Shown here piece after piece: positions 32,910 to 41,495 of a stretch of 64,000 bases of DNA (within the stretch, counting starts at the first letter, position 1; the number at the start of each line of letters is the position of its first letter). The position numbers and the translations under genes were made by a program. The stretch is taken from positions 1 through 64,000 of the forward strand of contig JAPOZM010000076.1 of NCBI GenBank assembly GCA_026706075.1, given 5' to 3'. This stretch comes from Gemmatimonadaceae bacterium (GTDB lineage Bacteria > Latescibacterota > UBA2968 > UBA8231). A model generated the notes under the pieces. That model was not told the origin of the DNA and did not search any database. It saw only the letters and a list, made by a program, of their open reading frames with translations.

Positions 32910-35459
32910 TCACTCGATCTCCAGCTCGTCGGGGCCGGCGACGATCTCCGCCCCCGGATGCCGTTCGGCGAGCCGGGCCCCGAGCGCCTCCTGGGCGGCG
33001 GGCTCACCGTGCACCAGGGCGATGTGCCGCGGCCGCAGACGCCCGGCGTAGCTCACGAGTCCGGGCTGATCGGCGTGCCCGGAGAGGCTCGCCTCCTTCG
33101 CCGGCAGGGCCGCCCGGACCTCGACTCCCGCTCCGGCCCCGTTGGAGAGCCGCACGGTCCGGGCCAGACCCGGGGAGGCCAGCTGGCGCAAGGCGCGGCT
33201 CGGCGCGCCCTCGTCCTGGTAGCCCGTGAGGACGATGCGGTGCCGGGGTTCGGGCAGCAGCCGCCTGGCGTACTCGACGACCGGCCCCCCCGTGAGCATG
33301 CCGGAGGTGGTGACGATGACGGAGGGGACGGTCCGCGCCCTCTCGGCGGCCTCCTGCCGGTCGTAGGGGCCCGCGACCTCCCGGAAGCTCTCGGGCAGAT
33401 CGAAGTCGGCGTGGTTGGCATAGATCGGGTTGATCTCCCGGATCATGCCGTCGAAGTGGACGGGGAGGGAGGCGGGAAGCTCGCCCCGCGCCTGGGCGGC
33501 AGCCACGAGCTGGAGCAGTTCCTGGGCGCGGCCGAGGGCGAAGGAGGCCAGGATCACCGAGCCCTCCCGCGTCTGGGTCGTCTCGCGGAGGAAGGTCACG
33601 AGGTCGGCGCGCACCCGCTCCATCGGCTGGTGCCGCCGGTTCCCGTAGGTGGACTCGAGGACCAGCAGGTCGACCTCGCCGAGGTCCTCGGGCCACGAGG
33701 CGGCGGGCGTGGTGAGCTGGGGGAAGGAGGAGAAGTCGCCGGAGAAGAACACCCGGCGGCCACGCCCGTCCTCGACGAGGATGCTCGCGGCGCCGAGGAT
33801 GTGGCCCGCGGGGAAGAAGCGGACCGAGATCTCGTCGAAGGGCAGACGTGTCTCCTCCTCGAACCCGCAGGCGTGGACCTGGCAGGGAACGCGGTCGACG
33901 TCCTCCTGGCCGTACGCGTCCCGGGGGCCTTCCTCGTCGGAGCCGTACTGGGCGTTGTCGCGCTGCAGACGCATCTTGTGCAGGTAGTGCTGCCGGCAGT
34001 CCTGCAGCTGCACCGGAAGCAGCGCCGCGGTGGCGCTCGAGCAGTAGATGTCGAGGTCCTCGCCGAACCGGCGCACCAGGGCCGGGACCCAGCCGATGTG
34101 GTCGGTGTGGGCGTGGGTCAGCAGGAGGGCGTCGATGCGGTCGAGAGCGCCGACGCCGGGGTGCAGGTCCCGTGAGGCGCCCGGCTTGATTCCGCAGTCG
34201 ACCAGGATGCGGCGGCCTCCGAGCTCGAGGAGGTAGCAGCTTCGGCCGATCTCCGAAGAGCCCCCGAGGGCATCGAGCCGCAGGGGCGGCTTCGGCGGCC
34301 GCACGGAGACCGCGCGGACCGGCCGGTACCGGGGATGAGCCGCGAGGAAGGCCTCCTCCAGGCGGAGGTGGGCGCTCCAGTCGCCCTCGGCGAGCGCCCC
34401 GCCGGCCCCGGCCCCGGCGAGATCCGCCTGGATGCGCTCCTTCTGCCGGCGCAGGAACCTCCACACGGCATCGGCGCCCCTGGGACGGCTGGCGGCCTGC
34501 TGCTCCAGGCGCTTCAGGCGGGTGTTCTCGTTGGCCAGCCGCGAGGCCAGCCGGCTGCGCTCCTGCTCCTTGCGGCGGATCTCCTCCTGCAGGCGCCGCC
34601 GGTCGCGGAGCAGGTCGGTGTTCACCCGCTCGGCCTGGGCCGCCTTGAGCCGGTGGTCCTCAATGGCGGAATGGCCGCGGCGCAGACGGTCCTCCAGGCG
34701 CCCGACCTCCGCCGCCGCGGTCTCCGCCCGCTCGCGGGTCTCTCCGTGATCGCGCCGGACCTTCTCGAGGGCCAGCTCGCTGCGCCGCAAGGCCGCCCGG
34801 AGCCTCCCGGCCTCGTCAGCGGATCCCTTCAGCTCTCTGCGCAGCTTGCGGCACTCGGCCTTCAGTTCCTTCATCGACTCCCGGTCCGCGCCGGGCCCCC
34901 GGGGGGCGTCGGTCCCGGAGGCGGTGGCGCCCACGGCGAGAGGCACGAGGCAGCGGAACAGCTCCTCGGCCTGGGGGGACTCGAATCGCGACGCCCAGAG
35001 GACGGCGGTCAGGTTGAAGACGCCCTCGGGGTCATTCAGCAGCTCCCCGAGGCGGCCTCCCTGCAGCAGCTCGCCCTTCGAGACCAGGCTGGCCAGCTCG
35101 TCGTACTCGTCGAGGATCGCCTCGCGGACGGTGACCACCAGATCGTGGTCGGGCCAGACCCAGAGGACCTCGTTCACCTGGCTGGCGGCGCCCTGGATCG
35201 CCTGCCGGCGCATCCGCCGGTAGGGCCGCAGGGGCGGCGGCAGGTGGTGACAGTGGAGGTTGGTGCAGACCTTGCCGTGGTACTCGAAGAGCTCCATCGC
35301 CGCCTTGATGGGCAGGGCGAGGACGCTCTCGGGGACCGTCGCCGGACCGAGGGGCCCGTCCGGCACGTCCTCTCCATGGAGGGCCCGGAGGAGGGCGAGG
35401 GCGGCGGCCAGGTCCGTCGCCGGGGGGGCTTGCGGGTTCTCGGAGTCGTCGGACATCAA
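32910..35459 (-). CDS. Beta-CASP metallo-beta-lactamase-fold nuclease-like protein with N-terminal coiled coil
   Basis: 849 aa. Residues ~1-190 are an unrecognised domain with two close Cys/His groups (CTNLHCHH). Residues ~195-370 are an extended heptad-like charged coiled coil. Residues ~395-845 are a metallo-beta-lactamase fold with HxHxDH (THAHTDHIGW, ~448-453), a later His in FFPAGHILGA, an Asp in VFFSGDFSS and the beta-CASP motif DLLVLESTYG, SFALGRAQE, TTSGMLTGG, SGHAD and HGEP. This is the CPSF73/RNase J-related module that cuts RNA or DNA. The common bacterial version has no long coiled coil. It is divergent from the aminotransferase operon. Confidence 0.9.
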   Translation of the reverse strand: MMSDDSENPQAPPATDLAAALALLRALHGEDVPDGPLGPATVPESVLALPIKAAMELFEYHGKVCTNLHCHHLPPPLRPYRRMRRQAIQGAASQVNEVLWVWPDHDLVVTVREAILDEYDELASLVSKGELLQGGRLGELLNDPEGVFNLTAVLWASRFESPQAEELFRCLVPLAVGATASGTDAPRGPGADRESMKELKAECRKLRRELKGSADEAGRLRAALRRSELALEKVRRDHGETRERAETAAAEVGRLEDRLRRGHSAIEDHRLKAAQAERVNTDLLRDRRRLQEEIRRKEQERSRLASRLANENTRLKRLEQQAASRPRGADAVWRFLRRQKERIQADLAGAGAGGALAEGDWSAHLRLEEAFLAAHPRYRPVRAVSVRPPKPPLRLDALGGSSEIGRSCYLLELGGRRILVDCGIKPGASRDLHPGVGALDRIDALLLTHAHTDHIGWVPALVRRFGEDLDIYCSSATAALLPVQLQDCRQHYLHKMRLQRDNAQYGSDEEGPRDAYGQEDVDRVPCQVHACGFEEETRLPFDEISVRFFPAGHILGAASILVEDGRGRRVFFSGDFSSFPQLTTPAASWPEDLGEVDLLVLESTYGNRRHQPMERVRADLVTFLRETTQTREGSVILASFALGRAQELLQLVAAAQARGELPASLPVHFDGMIREINPIYANHADFDLPESFREVAGPYDRQEAAERARTVPSVIVTTSGMLTGGPVVEYARRLLPEPRHRIVLTGYQDEGAPSRALRQLASPGLARTVRLSNGAGAGVEVRAALPAKEASLSGHADQPGLVSYAGRLRPRHIALVHGEPAAQEALGARLAERHPGAEIVAGPDELEIE

Positions 35460-35503
35460 AGCTCGGCCGGTGCCCGCGCCCGGCGCCGCCGGAGGGCAAG
35501 AGG

Positions 35504-35533
35504 TTGACGTAACCCGTTGAGAAACAGTATCTT
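35504..35533 (+). promoter_or_regulatory. Predicted sigma70 promoter for the aminotransferase operon
   Basis: TTGACG (35504-35509) with an 18-nt spacer to TATCTT (35528-35533), in a locally A/T-rich stretch unlike the surroundings. Start of transcription would be near 35540. It fits the divergent intergenic gap between the beta-CASP gene and the aminotransferase. Confidence 0.5.
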
Positions 35534-35625
35534 AGTATATGCGAGACGCCCTGCCTGAAGAAAGCCCGAAAGAGGATGGAGCGCAAGCTCTCCACATGGC
35601 CGGGACCATTCCGAGGGAGCCCTCG

Positions 35626-36732
35626 GTGAGCGGTCTGCCGCTGACCCGGGTGGTCCGCGCCCTGCCGCCGCTGGTTCCCTTCGTCGGCCCCGAGGCCCTC
35701 GAGCGGCGCCACGGCCGCCCGCTCCGGGTGCGGGTCGGCGCCAACGAGAGCCCCTTCGGGGTATCCCCCGCCGCGCGCGAGGCGATGCGGCAGGCCGTCG
35801 ACGAGGTCTGGATGTACAACGACCCGGAGATCCACGACCTCATCGAGGCCCTCGCCGCCCATCACCACGTGCCGCCGGCGCGGGTCCACGTGGGCGCCGG
35901 GATCGACGAGATCCTCGGCCTGCTGGTGCGCCTCTTCGCCGAGGCCGGCGATCCGGTGGTCACCTCCCTCGGCTCGTACCCTACCTTCAACTACCACGTC
36001 CACGGGTACGGCGCCCGCCTCGTGGAGGTGCCGTACGTGGACGACCGGGTGGACTTCGCGGGCCTCGGAGACGCCGCCCGGAAGTCGGGCGCGCACCTGG
36101 TGTACGCCGCCAATCCGGACAACCCCATGGGCACCTGGGGGACGGCGGGGGCGGCCCTGGAGCTGCTAGCGTCGCTGCCGGCGGAGGCCATGCTCATTCT
36201 CGACGAGGCGTACAGCGAGTTCGCGCCGCCGGCGGCGGTGCCGGCCATGGACGTCTCCGACAGGCGCCTGGTGCGCACCCGCACCTTCTCCAAGGCCCAC
36301 GGCATGGCGGGCGCCCGCATCGGCTACGCCATCGCCCACGAAGAGGTGGTGGCCGTCCTCGACCGCGTGCGCAACCAGTTCGGCGTGAACCGCGTCGCCC
36401 AGGCGGGGGCCCTGGCCTCCCTCGGAGAGCCGCAACACGTGAGGAGCGTGGTGCGGCAGGTGCGGCAAGGACGCGGGGAGCTCGCCGCGCTGGCGGAGGA
36501 GCTGGGGCTGGGGCACGTGGAATCGGCGACGAACTTCGTCAACCTGGATCTGGGCTGCGGCGAGCGCGCCCGCGCCGTGCAGGCGGCGCTCCTCGGCCGC
36601 GGCGTCTTCGTGCGCATGCCCTACAAGCCGCCAGGCGACCGCTGCGTGCGCGTCACCGTGGGCACGCCCGGGCAGCGCTCGGCCTTTGCCCTCGAGTTCC
36701 GGGGCGCCCTGTCGGAGGTCGACGGCCGATGA
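35626..36732 (+). CDS. Histidinol-phosphate-aminotransferase-like PLP enzyme
   Basis: 368 aa from the GTG at 35626, chosen because AGGGAG lies 7 nt upstream and it gives the family-typical start LTRVVRALPPLVPFVGPE. In-frame ATGs at 35539 and 35596 would add residues with no ribosome site; the first would be leaderless from the predicted promoter. Fold type I motifs: ANESPFGVSP, AANPDNPMGTW, LILDEAYSEF, and the PLP Lys in RTFSKAHGMAGARIGY (about residue 223). HisC-like enzymes use histidinol phosphate or aromatic amino acids; no other his genes are nearby, so a different amine may be the substrate. Start of a four-gene operon, overlapping the next gene by 4 bases. Confidence 0.88.
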   Translation: MSGLPLTRVVRALPPLVPFVGPEALERRHGRPLRVRVGANESPFGVSPAAREAMRQAVDEVWMYNDPEIHDLIEALAAHHHVPPARVHVGAGIDEILGLLVRLFAEAGDPVVTSLGSYPTFNYHVHGYGARLVEVPYVDDRVDFAGLGDAARKSGAHLVYAANPDNPMGTWGTAGAALELLASLPAEAMLILDEAYSEFAPPAAVPAMDVSDRRLVRTRTFSKAHGMAGARIGYAIAHEEVVAVLDRVRNQFGVNRVAQAGALASLGEPQHVRSVVRQVRQGRGELAALAEELGLGHVESATNFVNLDLGCGERARAVQAALLGRGVFVRMPYKPPGDRCVRVTVGTPGQRSAFALEFRGALSEVDGR

Positions 36733-37631
36733 GGGCTCTGGTCTCCGGGCCCACGGGCCTGGTGGGCTCGGCCCTGATCGACTCCCTGGCCCGGGGGGGA
36801 GACGAGGTCCTCGGGCTGACCCGCTCGGCGCCGGAGCCGGGAACGGCGGCGGTGCGCTGGGACCCCGCCGCCGGGGCGCTCGACGCCGCCGGCCTGGAGG
36901 GCTTCGACGCGGTGGTGCACCTGGCGGGCGAGAACGTCACCCACGGCCGCTGGACGGCGGCGCGCAAGGAGCGCATCCGCCTGAGCCGCGTGGAGGGCAC
37001 GCGCCTGCTGAGCGAGGCTCTCGCCGCCTGCGAGCGCAAGCCGGCGACCCTGGTGTGCGCCTCGGCCATCGGCTACTACGGCGACCGCGGCGACGAGATC
37101 TGCGTCGAGGAGACGGCCCCCGCCGACGACTTCCTCGCCCGCGTCGCGGTGGACTGGGAGCGGGCCACGTCCGCGGCGGCGGAGGCGGGGATCCGCGTCG
37201 TCAACCTGCGCATCGGCGTGGTCCTGAGCCCGCGGGGCGGCATGCTGGCGAGGGTGGGGCCCCTCTTCCGGCTGGGCCTGGGAGGCCGGGTGGGGAGCGG
37301 CCGGCAGTACCTCAGCTGGATCACGCTGGAGGATCTGGTGGGGGTCATCGAGGAGACCCTGAAGAGCCCGCATCTGGCGGGGCCGGTGAACGCCGTGGCC
37401 CCGGGGCCGGTGACCAACCTGGAGTTCACCCGGACCATGGCACGCCTGCTGCGGCGCCCGGCGCGCCTGCCCCTTCCGGCGCCGGTGGTGAAGCTGGTCT
37501 GGGCGGAGATGGGCGAGGCCCTGCTGCTGGCCAGCACCCGCGTCGAGCCGGCGAGGCTGACGGCGGCCGGGTACGCCTTCCGGCATCCCGATATCGACAC
37601 CGCCCTGCGGGACCTGCTGGGGACGGGCTGA
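36729..37631 (+). CDS. TIGR01777-type SDR epimerase-like protein (SDR39U1 family)
   Basis: 300 aa, overlapping the previous gene by ATGA. The N-terminal nucleotide-binding motif reads SGPTGLVGSAL. VHLAGENVTHGRWTAARKERI and SAIGYYGDRGDE are diagnostic of this family, and the C-terminal domain with FRLGLGGRVGSGRQYLSWI is also typical. The catalytic Tyr falls in IGYYG. Function in bacteria is poorly known; it is thought to be a nucleotide-sugar or cofactor epimerase-like enzyme acting in the cytoplasm. Confidence 0.9.
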   Translation: MRALVSGPTGLVGSALIDSLARGGDEVLGLTRSAPEPGTAAVRWDPAAGALDAAGLEGFDAVVHLAGENVTHGRWTAARKERIRLSRVEGTRLLSEALAACERKPATLVCASAIGYYGDRGDEICVEETAPADDFLARVAVDWERATSAAAEAGIRVVNLRIGVVLSPRGGMLARVGPLFRLGLGGRVGSGRQYLSWITLEDLVGVIEETLKSPHLAGPVNAVAPGPVTNLEFTRTMARLLRRPARLPLPAPVVKLVWAEMGEALLLASTRVEPARLTAAGYAFRHPDIDTALRDLLGTG

Positions 37632-37639
37632 GCGGACCG

Positions 37640-38545
37640 ATGCGGGTGAGCTACAGCGACGGCTACTTCGTGCCCCTGCCCGAGGGGCATCCCTTCCCCA
37701 TGGCGAAGTTCCCGGCCCTCCACCGGATCCTGCTGCGCGAGGGGCTGATCGGCAACGGCGACCGGGCGGAGCCCTCCCCGGCCGGCCGCGAGGTGCTGCG
37801 TCTGGTGCACACCGACCGCTACCTCGACGAGCTGCGGACGGGCCTGGAGCGCGGCGCCGAGAGGCGCCTGGGTCTGCCGTGGAGCGAGGCCCTGGAGCGG
37901 CGCTCCCGGCTGGCCGTGGGCGGCACCGTCCTGGCCGCGCGCATGGCCCTGGAGGACGGGATCGCCGCCAACCTGGCGGGGGGCACCCACCACGCCTACC
38001 CCGACCACGGCGAGGGATTCTGCGTGCTCAACGACGTGGCCGTGGCGATCCGGCTCCTGCGCGGTGAGGGCCTGCTCGACCGGGCCCTGGTGATCGACCT
38101 GGACGTGCACCAGGGGAACGGCACGGCGGCGGTCTTCGCCGGCGATCCCCGGACCTTCACCCTCTCCTTCCACGGGCAGCGGAACTACCCCTTTCAGAAG
38201 GAGGCCTCCTCCCTCGACGTCGGCCTCCCGGACGGCACGGGCGACGACGACTATCTCGAGCGGCTGACGGCGGCCCTGCCGGCAGTATTCCTCGCCGCTC
38301 GGCCGGACCTGATCGTCTACCTCGCCGGGGTCGACCCGGTGGCCGGCGACCGCTACGGCCGCCTGGCCCTGAGCCGCGGCGGCCTCCACCGCAGGGACCG
38401 CGCCGTGCTGCGCGCCGCCCGGGCGTCGGGGGCCGCCCTGCTCCTGGTGATGTCGGGCGGCTATGCCGCCTCCCCCGAGGAGACGGCCGACCTCCACGCC
38501 GTAGCTCACCGCGAGGCCCGCCGGGTCTACGGAGGGGCTGCATGA
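37640..38545 (+). CDS. Histone deacetylase superfamily (acetylpolyamine/acetoin-utilisation type)
   Basis: 301 aa from the ATG at 37640. Typical of class II-like bacterial amidohydrolases: N-terminus YSDGYFVPLPEGHPFPMAKF, zinc-binding and catalytic elements GGTHHAYPDHG, DLDVHQGNGTA and a final GVDPVAGDRYG with the zinc Asp. Reaction: removal of acetyl groups from small amines or other acylated molecules. The four-gene operon also encodes an aminotransferase and a sugar-type epimerase, so an amine substrate in the same pathway is plausible. Confidence 0.93.
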   Translation: MRVSYSDGYFVPLPEGHPFPMAKFPALHRILLREGLIGNGDRAEPSPAGREVLRLVHTDRYLDELRTGLERGAERRLGLPWSEALERRSRLAVGGTVLAARMALEDGIAANLAGGTHHAYPDHGEGFCVLNDVAVAIRLLRGEGLLDRALVIDLDVHQGNGTAAVFAGDPRTFTLSFHGQRNYPFQKEASSLDVGLPDGTGDDDYLERLTAALPAVFLAARPDLIVYLAGVDPVAGDRYGRLALSRGGLHRRDRAVLRAARASGAALLLVMSGGYAASPEETADLHAVAHREARRVYGGAA

Positions 38546-38991
38546 TCCTGCTCCTGCTGCACGCGGCGGCAACCGTGTACATGGCCGCCATCGCCTGGTT
38601 CGTGCAGATCGTCCACTACCCGCTCATGCACCGGGTGGGCATGACGCGGTTCCAGGAGTACGAGAGAGGGCACGCGCGGCGCTCGAGCCTGGTGGTGACT
38701 CCGGTTATGCTCTTCGAGCTGATCACCGGCCTGTGGCTGGCCCTGGATCCCCCACAAGTGGTCGGGGAGCCGCCGATGCTGATGAACGCCGTCCTCCTCG
38801 GCGTGCTCTGGCTCTCCACCCTCGGGGTGCAGAGGCCCCTCCACCGGGCCCTGGCGGGGGGCTACGACGAGGGCAAGGTGAAGCGGCTGGTGGCGACGAG
38901 CTGGGTCCGCACCGCCGGCTGGACCCTGCGGGCGCTGCTGCTGGTGGCGCTCCTGGTGATCTTCGCCGAGGGCCTGGGGACCGGCGGCTGA
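38542..38991 (+). CDS. Small four-helix membrane protein of unknown function
   Basis: 149 aa, overlapping the deacetylase stop by ATGA. Four hydrophobic segments are visible: near residues 3-25, 45-70, 75-95 and 125-145. Motifs between them include WFVQIVHYPLMHRVG, FQEYERGHARR and TSWVRTAGWTLRALL. His in the first loop and the HAR triplet could bind metal or haem, but this is only a guess. No assigned function. Ends the operon. Confidence 0.8.
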   Translation: MILLLLHAAATVYMAAIAWFVQIVHYPLMHRVGMTRFQEYERGHARRSSLVVTPVMLFELITGLWLALDPPQVVGEPPMLMNAVLLGVLWLSTLGVQRPLHRALAGGYDEGKVKRLVATSWVRTAGWTLRALLLVALLVIFAEGLGTGG

Positions 38992-38995
38992 CCCT

Positions 38996-39379
38996 TCAGC
39001 CGGCCGGGATCCTCCAGGGCAGCCAGGCTGAGACCGCCACCAGGAAGACCGTCAGGACCACGGCGTAGAGCACGGAGTGGAGAGGCACCCTCCAGGCGCG
39101 CCGCACGAGCTCCATCCGCCGCTCGTCGTCCTCGATGCGTTGCACGCCGGACTCGGTGGAGCAGACGCCGCGGGCGGCGTTGAGGACGCAGACCCGGGTC
39201 CGGGACTCGGCCAGGGTGAAGGTGCCGACCCAGAGCGGCACGAAGACCACGAGCCGCAGGGTCAGGGGCGCGTCGGTCACCGTGAGCAGCGCCATCAGGC
39301 CCAGGGCGAAGACCAGGAAGAGGACGCCGAGGAAGAGGCGGAAGCGGGCGCCGTCGGCGCCGATGTTGCCGTCCGTCAT
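38996..39379 (-). CDS. Membrane protein of unknown function, distal gene of the senAB operon
   Basis: 127 aa with GGAG 8 nt before the ATG at 39379. Three or so hydrophobic segments: residues ~12-32, ~38-55 and ~100-120. A soluble part between them carries two Cys (RVCVLNAARGVCST) that could be in the cytoplasm or periplasm. The start overlaps the upstream hydrolase stop by ATGA, so it is the last gene of the selenoneine-linked minus-strand operon. No family recognised. Confidence 0.75.
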   Translation of the reverse strand: MTDGNIGADGARFRLFLGVLFLVFALGLMALLTVTDAPLTLRLVVFVPLWVGTFTLAESRTRVCVLNAARGVCSTESGVQRIEDDERRMELVRRAWRVPLHSVLYAVVLTVFLVAVSAWLPWRIPAG

Positions 39380-40449
39380 GTCCGATCTCCTTCGCACGGG
39401 GCGGGGCTCGGCTCCCCGGTGACCCGGCGCTCCATCCAGTCGCGGATGAGCCGCGCGGTCTCGGCGGGGTACTCGAGGTGGGGCGCGTGCCCGCACTCGT
39501 CGAAGACGTGCAGGGTGGCGTCCGGCAGCTCGGCCTCGAAGAGGGTGGCGAACCGGGAAGGCACGATGCGGTCCTCGGCACCCCACAGGACGAGGGTCGG
39601 CACGTCGATCTTCCGGTAGGCGCGGGTGAAGCGGGCGATGTCGCCGGGAACCAGGTTGCGCGCCGCCGCCCGGTAGGCGTACAGCGTGTTCGGTTCCCGC
39701 AGGATGTCGATGGCCTGGTCCACCAGCTCTTCCGGGATCCTGGAGGGGTCGTGGAAGACGCGCCGAAGGGTGGACCGCACGATGACCCGCGCCAGGCCGG
39801 TGGCGAGACCGATTCCGAGGACCCGCCGGTTGGGCAGCAACCACCCGGGCAGGCCGGACAGCAGCCGGACAAAGGGGGGACGGGCCTGGGGATAGCCCGA
39901 GGCGCTCTCCAGCACCAGGCCCCGCACCCTCGGGCCTCCGGGCCACGGGGTGCACAGGCTGCGCAGGAAGACCCCGCCGCCGAAGGAGTTCCCCGCGAGG
40001 ACCACCTCGTCGAGGCCGAGGCTCTCGACGAAGGCGCGGAGGAATCCGACGTGGGCCTCGGCGCCGTACCTCCGGGAGGCGGGCCAGGAGCGGAACCCGG
40101 GCTTGCTGCTGCGGCCGAAGCCGACGAGATCGGGGGCGATGACGCGGTACCCCGCCTCGGCCAGGCGCGGCGCCAGGGCGGACCACGTGCCCTTGTGATC
40201 GAAGAGGCCGTGGAGAAGGACCACCTGCAGGGATGCGCCGGGATCCCCATGCTCCGAATAGGCCATGCGGATCTCGCCGCCGTCGTCCGCACCGACGACG
40301 ACGGAAGGCGAGTCGGCCGACAGAGACGGGCTTCGTCTCGGGGGATGGACGGAAGCGTTCACCGGCGCCGGATCTCCCGGGAACGGGGTGACCCGACGAC
40401 GCTCTCCCGGGGGCGGGAGCTGCGGACCGGTGCCGAGATGGGAGTCCAT
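39376..40449 (-). CDS. Alpha/beta-hydrolase, third gene of the senA-senB operon
   Basis: 357 aa from the ATG at 40449, four bases from the senB stop. The frame opens earlier but would overlap senB. N-terminal ~60 residues are proline-rich and low in structure; then the canonical fold: VVLLHGLFDHKGTW oxyanion loop, nucleophile elbow GNSFGGG, Asp in WGAEDRIV and His in DECGHAPHLEYP. This makes a Ser-Asp-His triad. Characterised senABC clusters encode only three enzymes, so a hydrolase here is an extra. It might act on an ester or thioester, or process an intermediate. Substrate unknown. Confidence 0.88.
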   Translation of the reverse strand: MDSHLGTGPQLPPPGERRRVTPFPGDPAPVNASVHPPRRSPSLSADSPSVVVGADDGGEIRMAYSEHGDPGASLQVVLLHGLFDHKGTWSALAPRLAEAGYRVIAPDLVGFGRSSKPGFRSWPASRRYGAEAHVGFLRAFVESLGLDEVVLAGNSFGGGVFLRSLCTPWPGGPRVRGLVLESASGYPQARPPFVRLLSGLPGWLLPNRRVLGIGLATGLARVIVRSTLRRVFHDPSRIPEELVDQAIDILREPNTLYAYRAAARNLVPGDIARFTRAYRKIDVPTLVLWGAEDRIVPSRFATLFEAELPDATLHVFDECGHAPHLEYPAETARLIRDWMERRVTGEPSPAPCEGDRT

Positions 40450-40453
40450 GGCG

Positions 40454-41485
40454 TCAGTGCTTCTCTCCGGGGTGTGCGGCAGCATGGCGGCAGCTGTCCG
40501 GGCCGGCAAGACTCGCCTCGGGTGGTTCCGTCCCCGCCCTCAGCTCCGCCAGCAGGTCGCTCCAGGCCTCGCTCTCCCGCTCGGGATCGACGAGCGAGGC
40601 GCGCTCTCGGCAGGCTTGCCGCAGCCGCTCGTAGAAGGCAGCGTCGGTCTCGGCGCGGGACAGCAGGGCGGCCAGGGCCCCGGTGTCGCCCACGGGAAAG
40701 TAGCCGGGATAGGCGGAGCCCAGCAGGCCGATGGAGCCGGAGATCTCCGAGGAGACCACGGGCACCCCGAGGGCCAGGGCCTCGCAGACGACGTTGGCCC
40801 CTCCCTCCATGCGCGAGGTCAGGGCGAGCAGATGGCTGCGCCCCAGCAGCCGCAAGGCCTGCCAACGGGGCAGCTCTCCCACCCAGCGATAGCGCTCGTT
40901 GCGGTCCTCCTCGCGCCGGGCGCGGAGGGCTTCCCGCTCCTCCAGGGCGCCGCCGGCCTGGACGACGCGGAGCCTCGACTCCGGCGGCAGCCGCCGCGAG
41001 GCCGCCGCCGTCCTCAGCGGGTCCTTCACAGACCGCAGGTGACCGAGGACGCAGACCTGGAAGGCGCTCCTCACCGGCCGGGAAGCCCGCCGCGGAGCCC
41101 GCAGGGACTGGACGATGACCCGCGCCCTGGAGCGCAGCCGCTCCGGGAGTTCCGCGGCGCCGGCCTCCTGCAGCACGATCAGCCGGTCGGCCCGCTCGAG
41201 GCTGTCACGGGCCCCGGCGTCGGTGCGGATGTCGCCGTAGAGATCGGTGCCGGTCAGGGCCAGGATCAGCGGCCGCTCGGGCCACCGGCGGCGGAAGCGC
41301 AGGATGGAGTCGCGGCTGCGCCGAGCGTGCAGGGCCACCATCAGGTCGCAGCGCTGGCGCTCGAAGGAGGTGGCGATGGGCGCCTCGTGCCCGAGGCCGC
41401 GCAGGACGCGGGCCCAGCGCAGGGCCGTCACCCGGTTGCCGGAGCGCGACCCGGGGGGAGCCGGGGTGACGATCAGGACTCGCAA
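40454..41485 (-). CDS. senB: SenB-like selenosugar synthase (glycosyltransferase)
   Basis: 343 aa, TTG start at 41485, ten bases after the senA stop. N-terminal LIVTPAPPGSRSGNRVTALRWARVLRGLGH begins a GT-B Rossmann fold, and VCEALALGVPVVSSEISGS is the donor-binding Glu motif (E-x7-type) of GT4 enzymes. The family is the putative glycosyltransferase paired with EgtB-like proteins (TIGR04348-type by recall), shown in Variovorax to be SenB. Reaction: selenophosphate plus UDP-N-acetylglucosamine (or a similar donor) gives a 1-seleno-sugar. Assignment relies on pattern and context: flanked by SenA and within reach of SenC. Note the segment is on the minus strand, reading away from senC. Confidence 0.85.
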   Translation of the reverse strand: MRVLIVTPAPPGSRSGNRVTALRWARVLRGLGHEAPIATSFERQRCDLMVALHARRSRDSILRFRRRWPERPLILALTGTDLYGDIRTDAGARDSLERADRLIVLQEAGAAELPERLRSRARVIVQSLRAPRRASRPVRSAFQVCVLGHLRSVKDPLRTAAASRRLPPESRLRVVQAGGALEEREALRARREEDRNERYRWVGELPRWQALRLLGRSHLLALTSRMEGGANVVCEALALGVPVVSSEISGSIGLLGSAYPGYFPVGDTGALAALLSRAETDAAFYERLRQACRERASLVDPERESEAWSDLLAELRAGTEPPEASLAGPDSCRHAAAHPGEKH

Positions 41486-41495
41486 GGCCCGGGAC

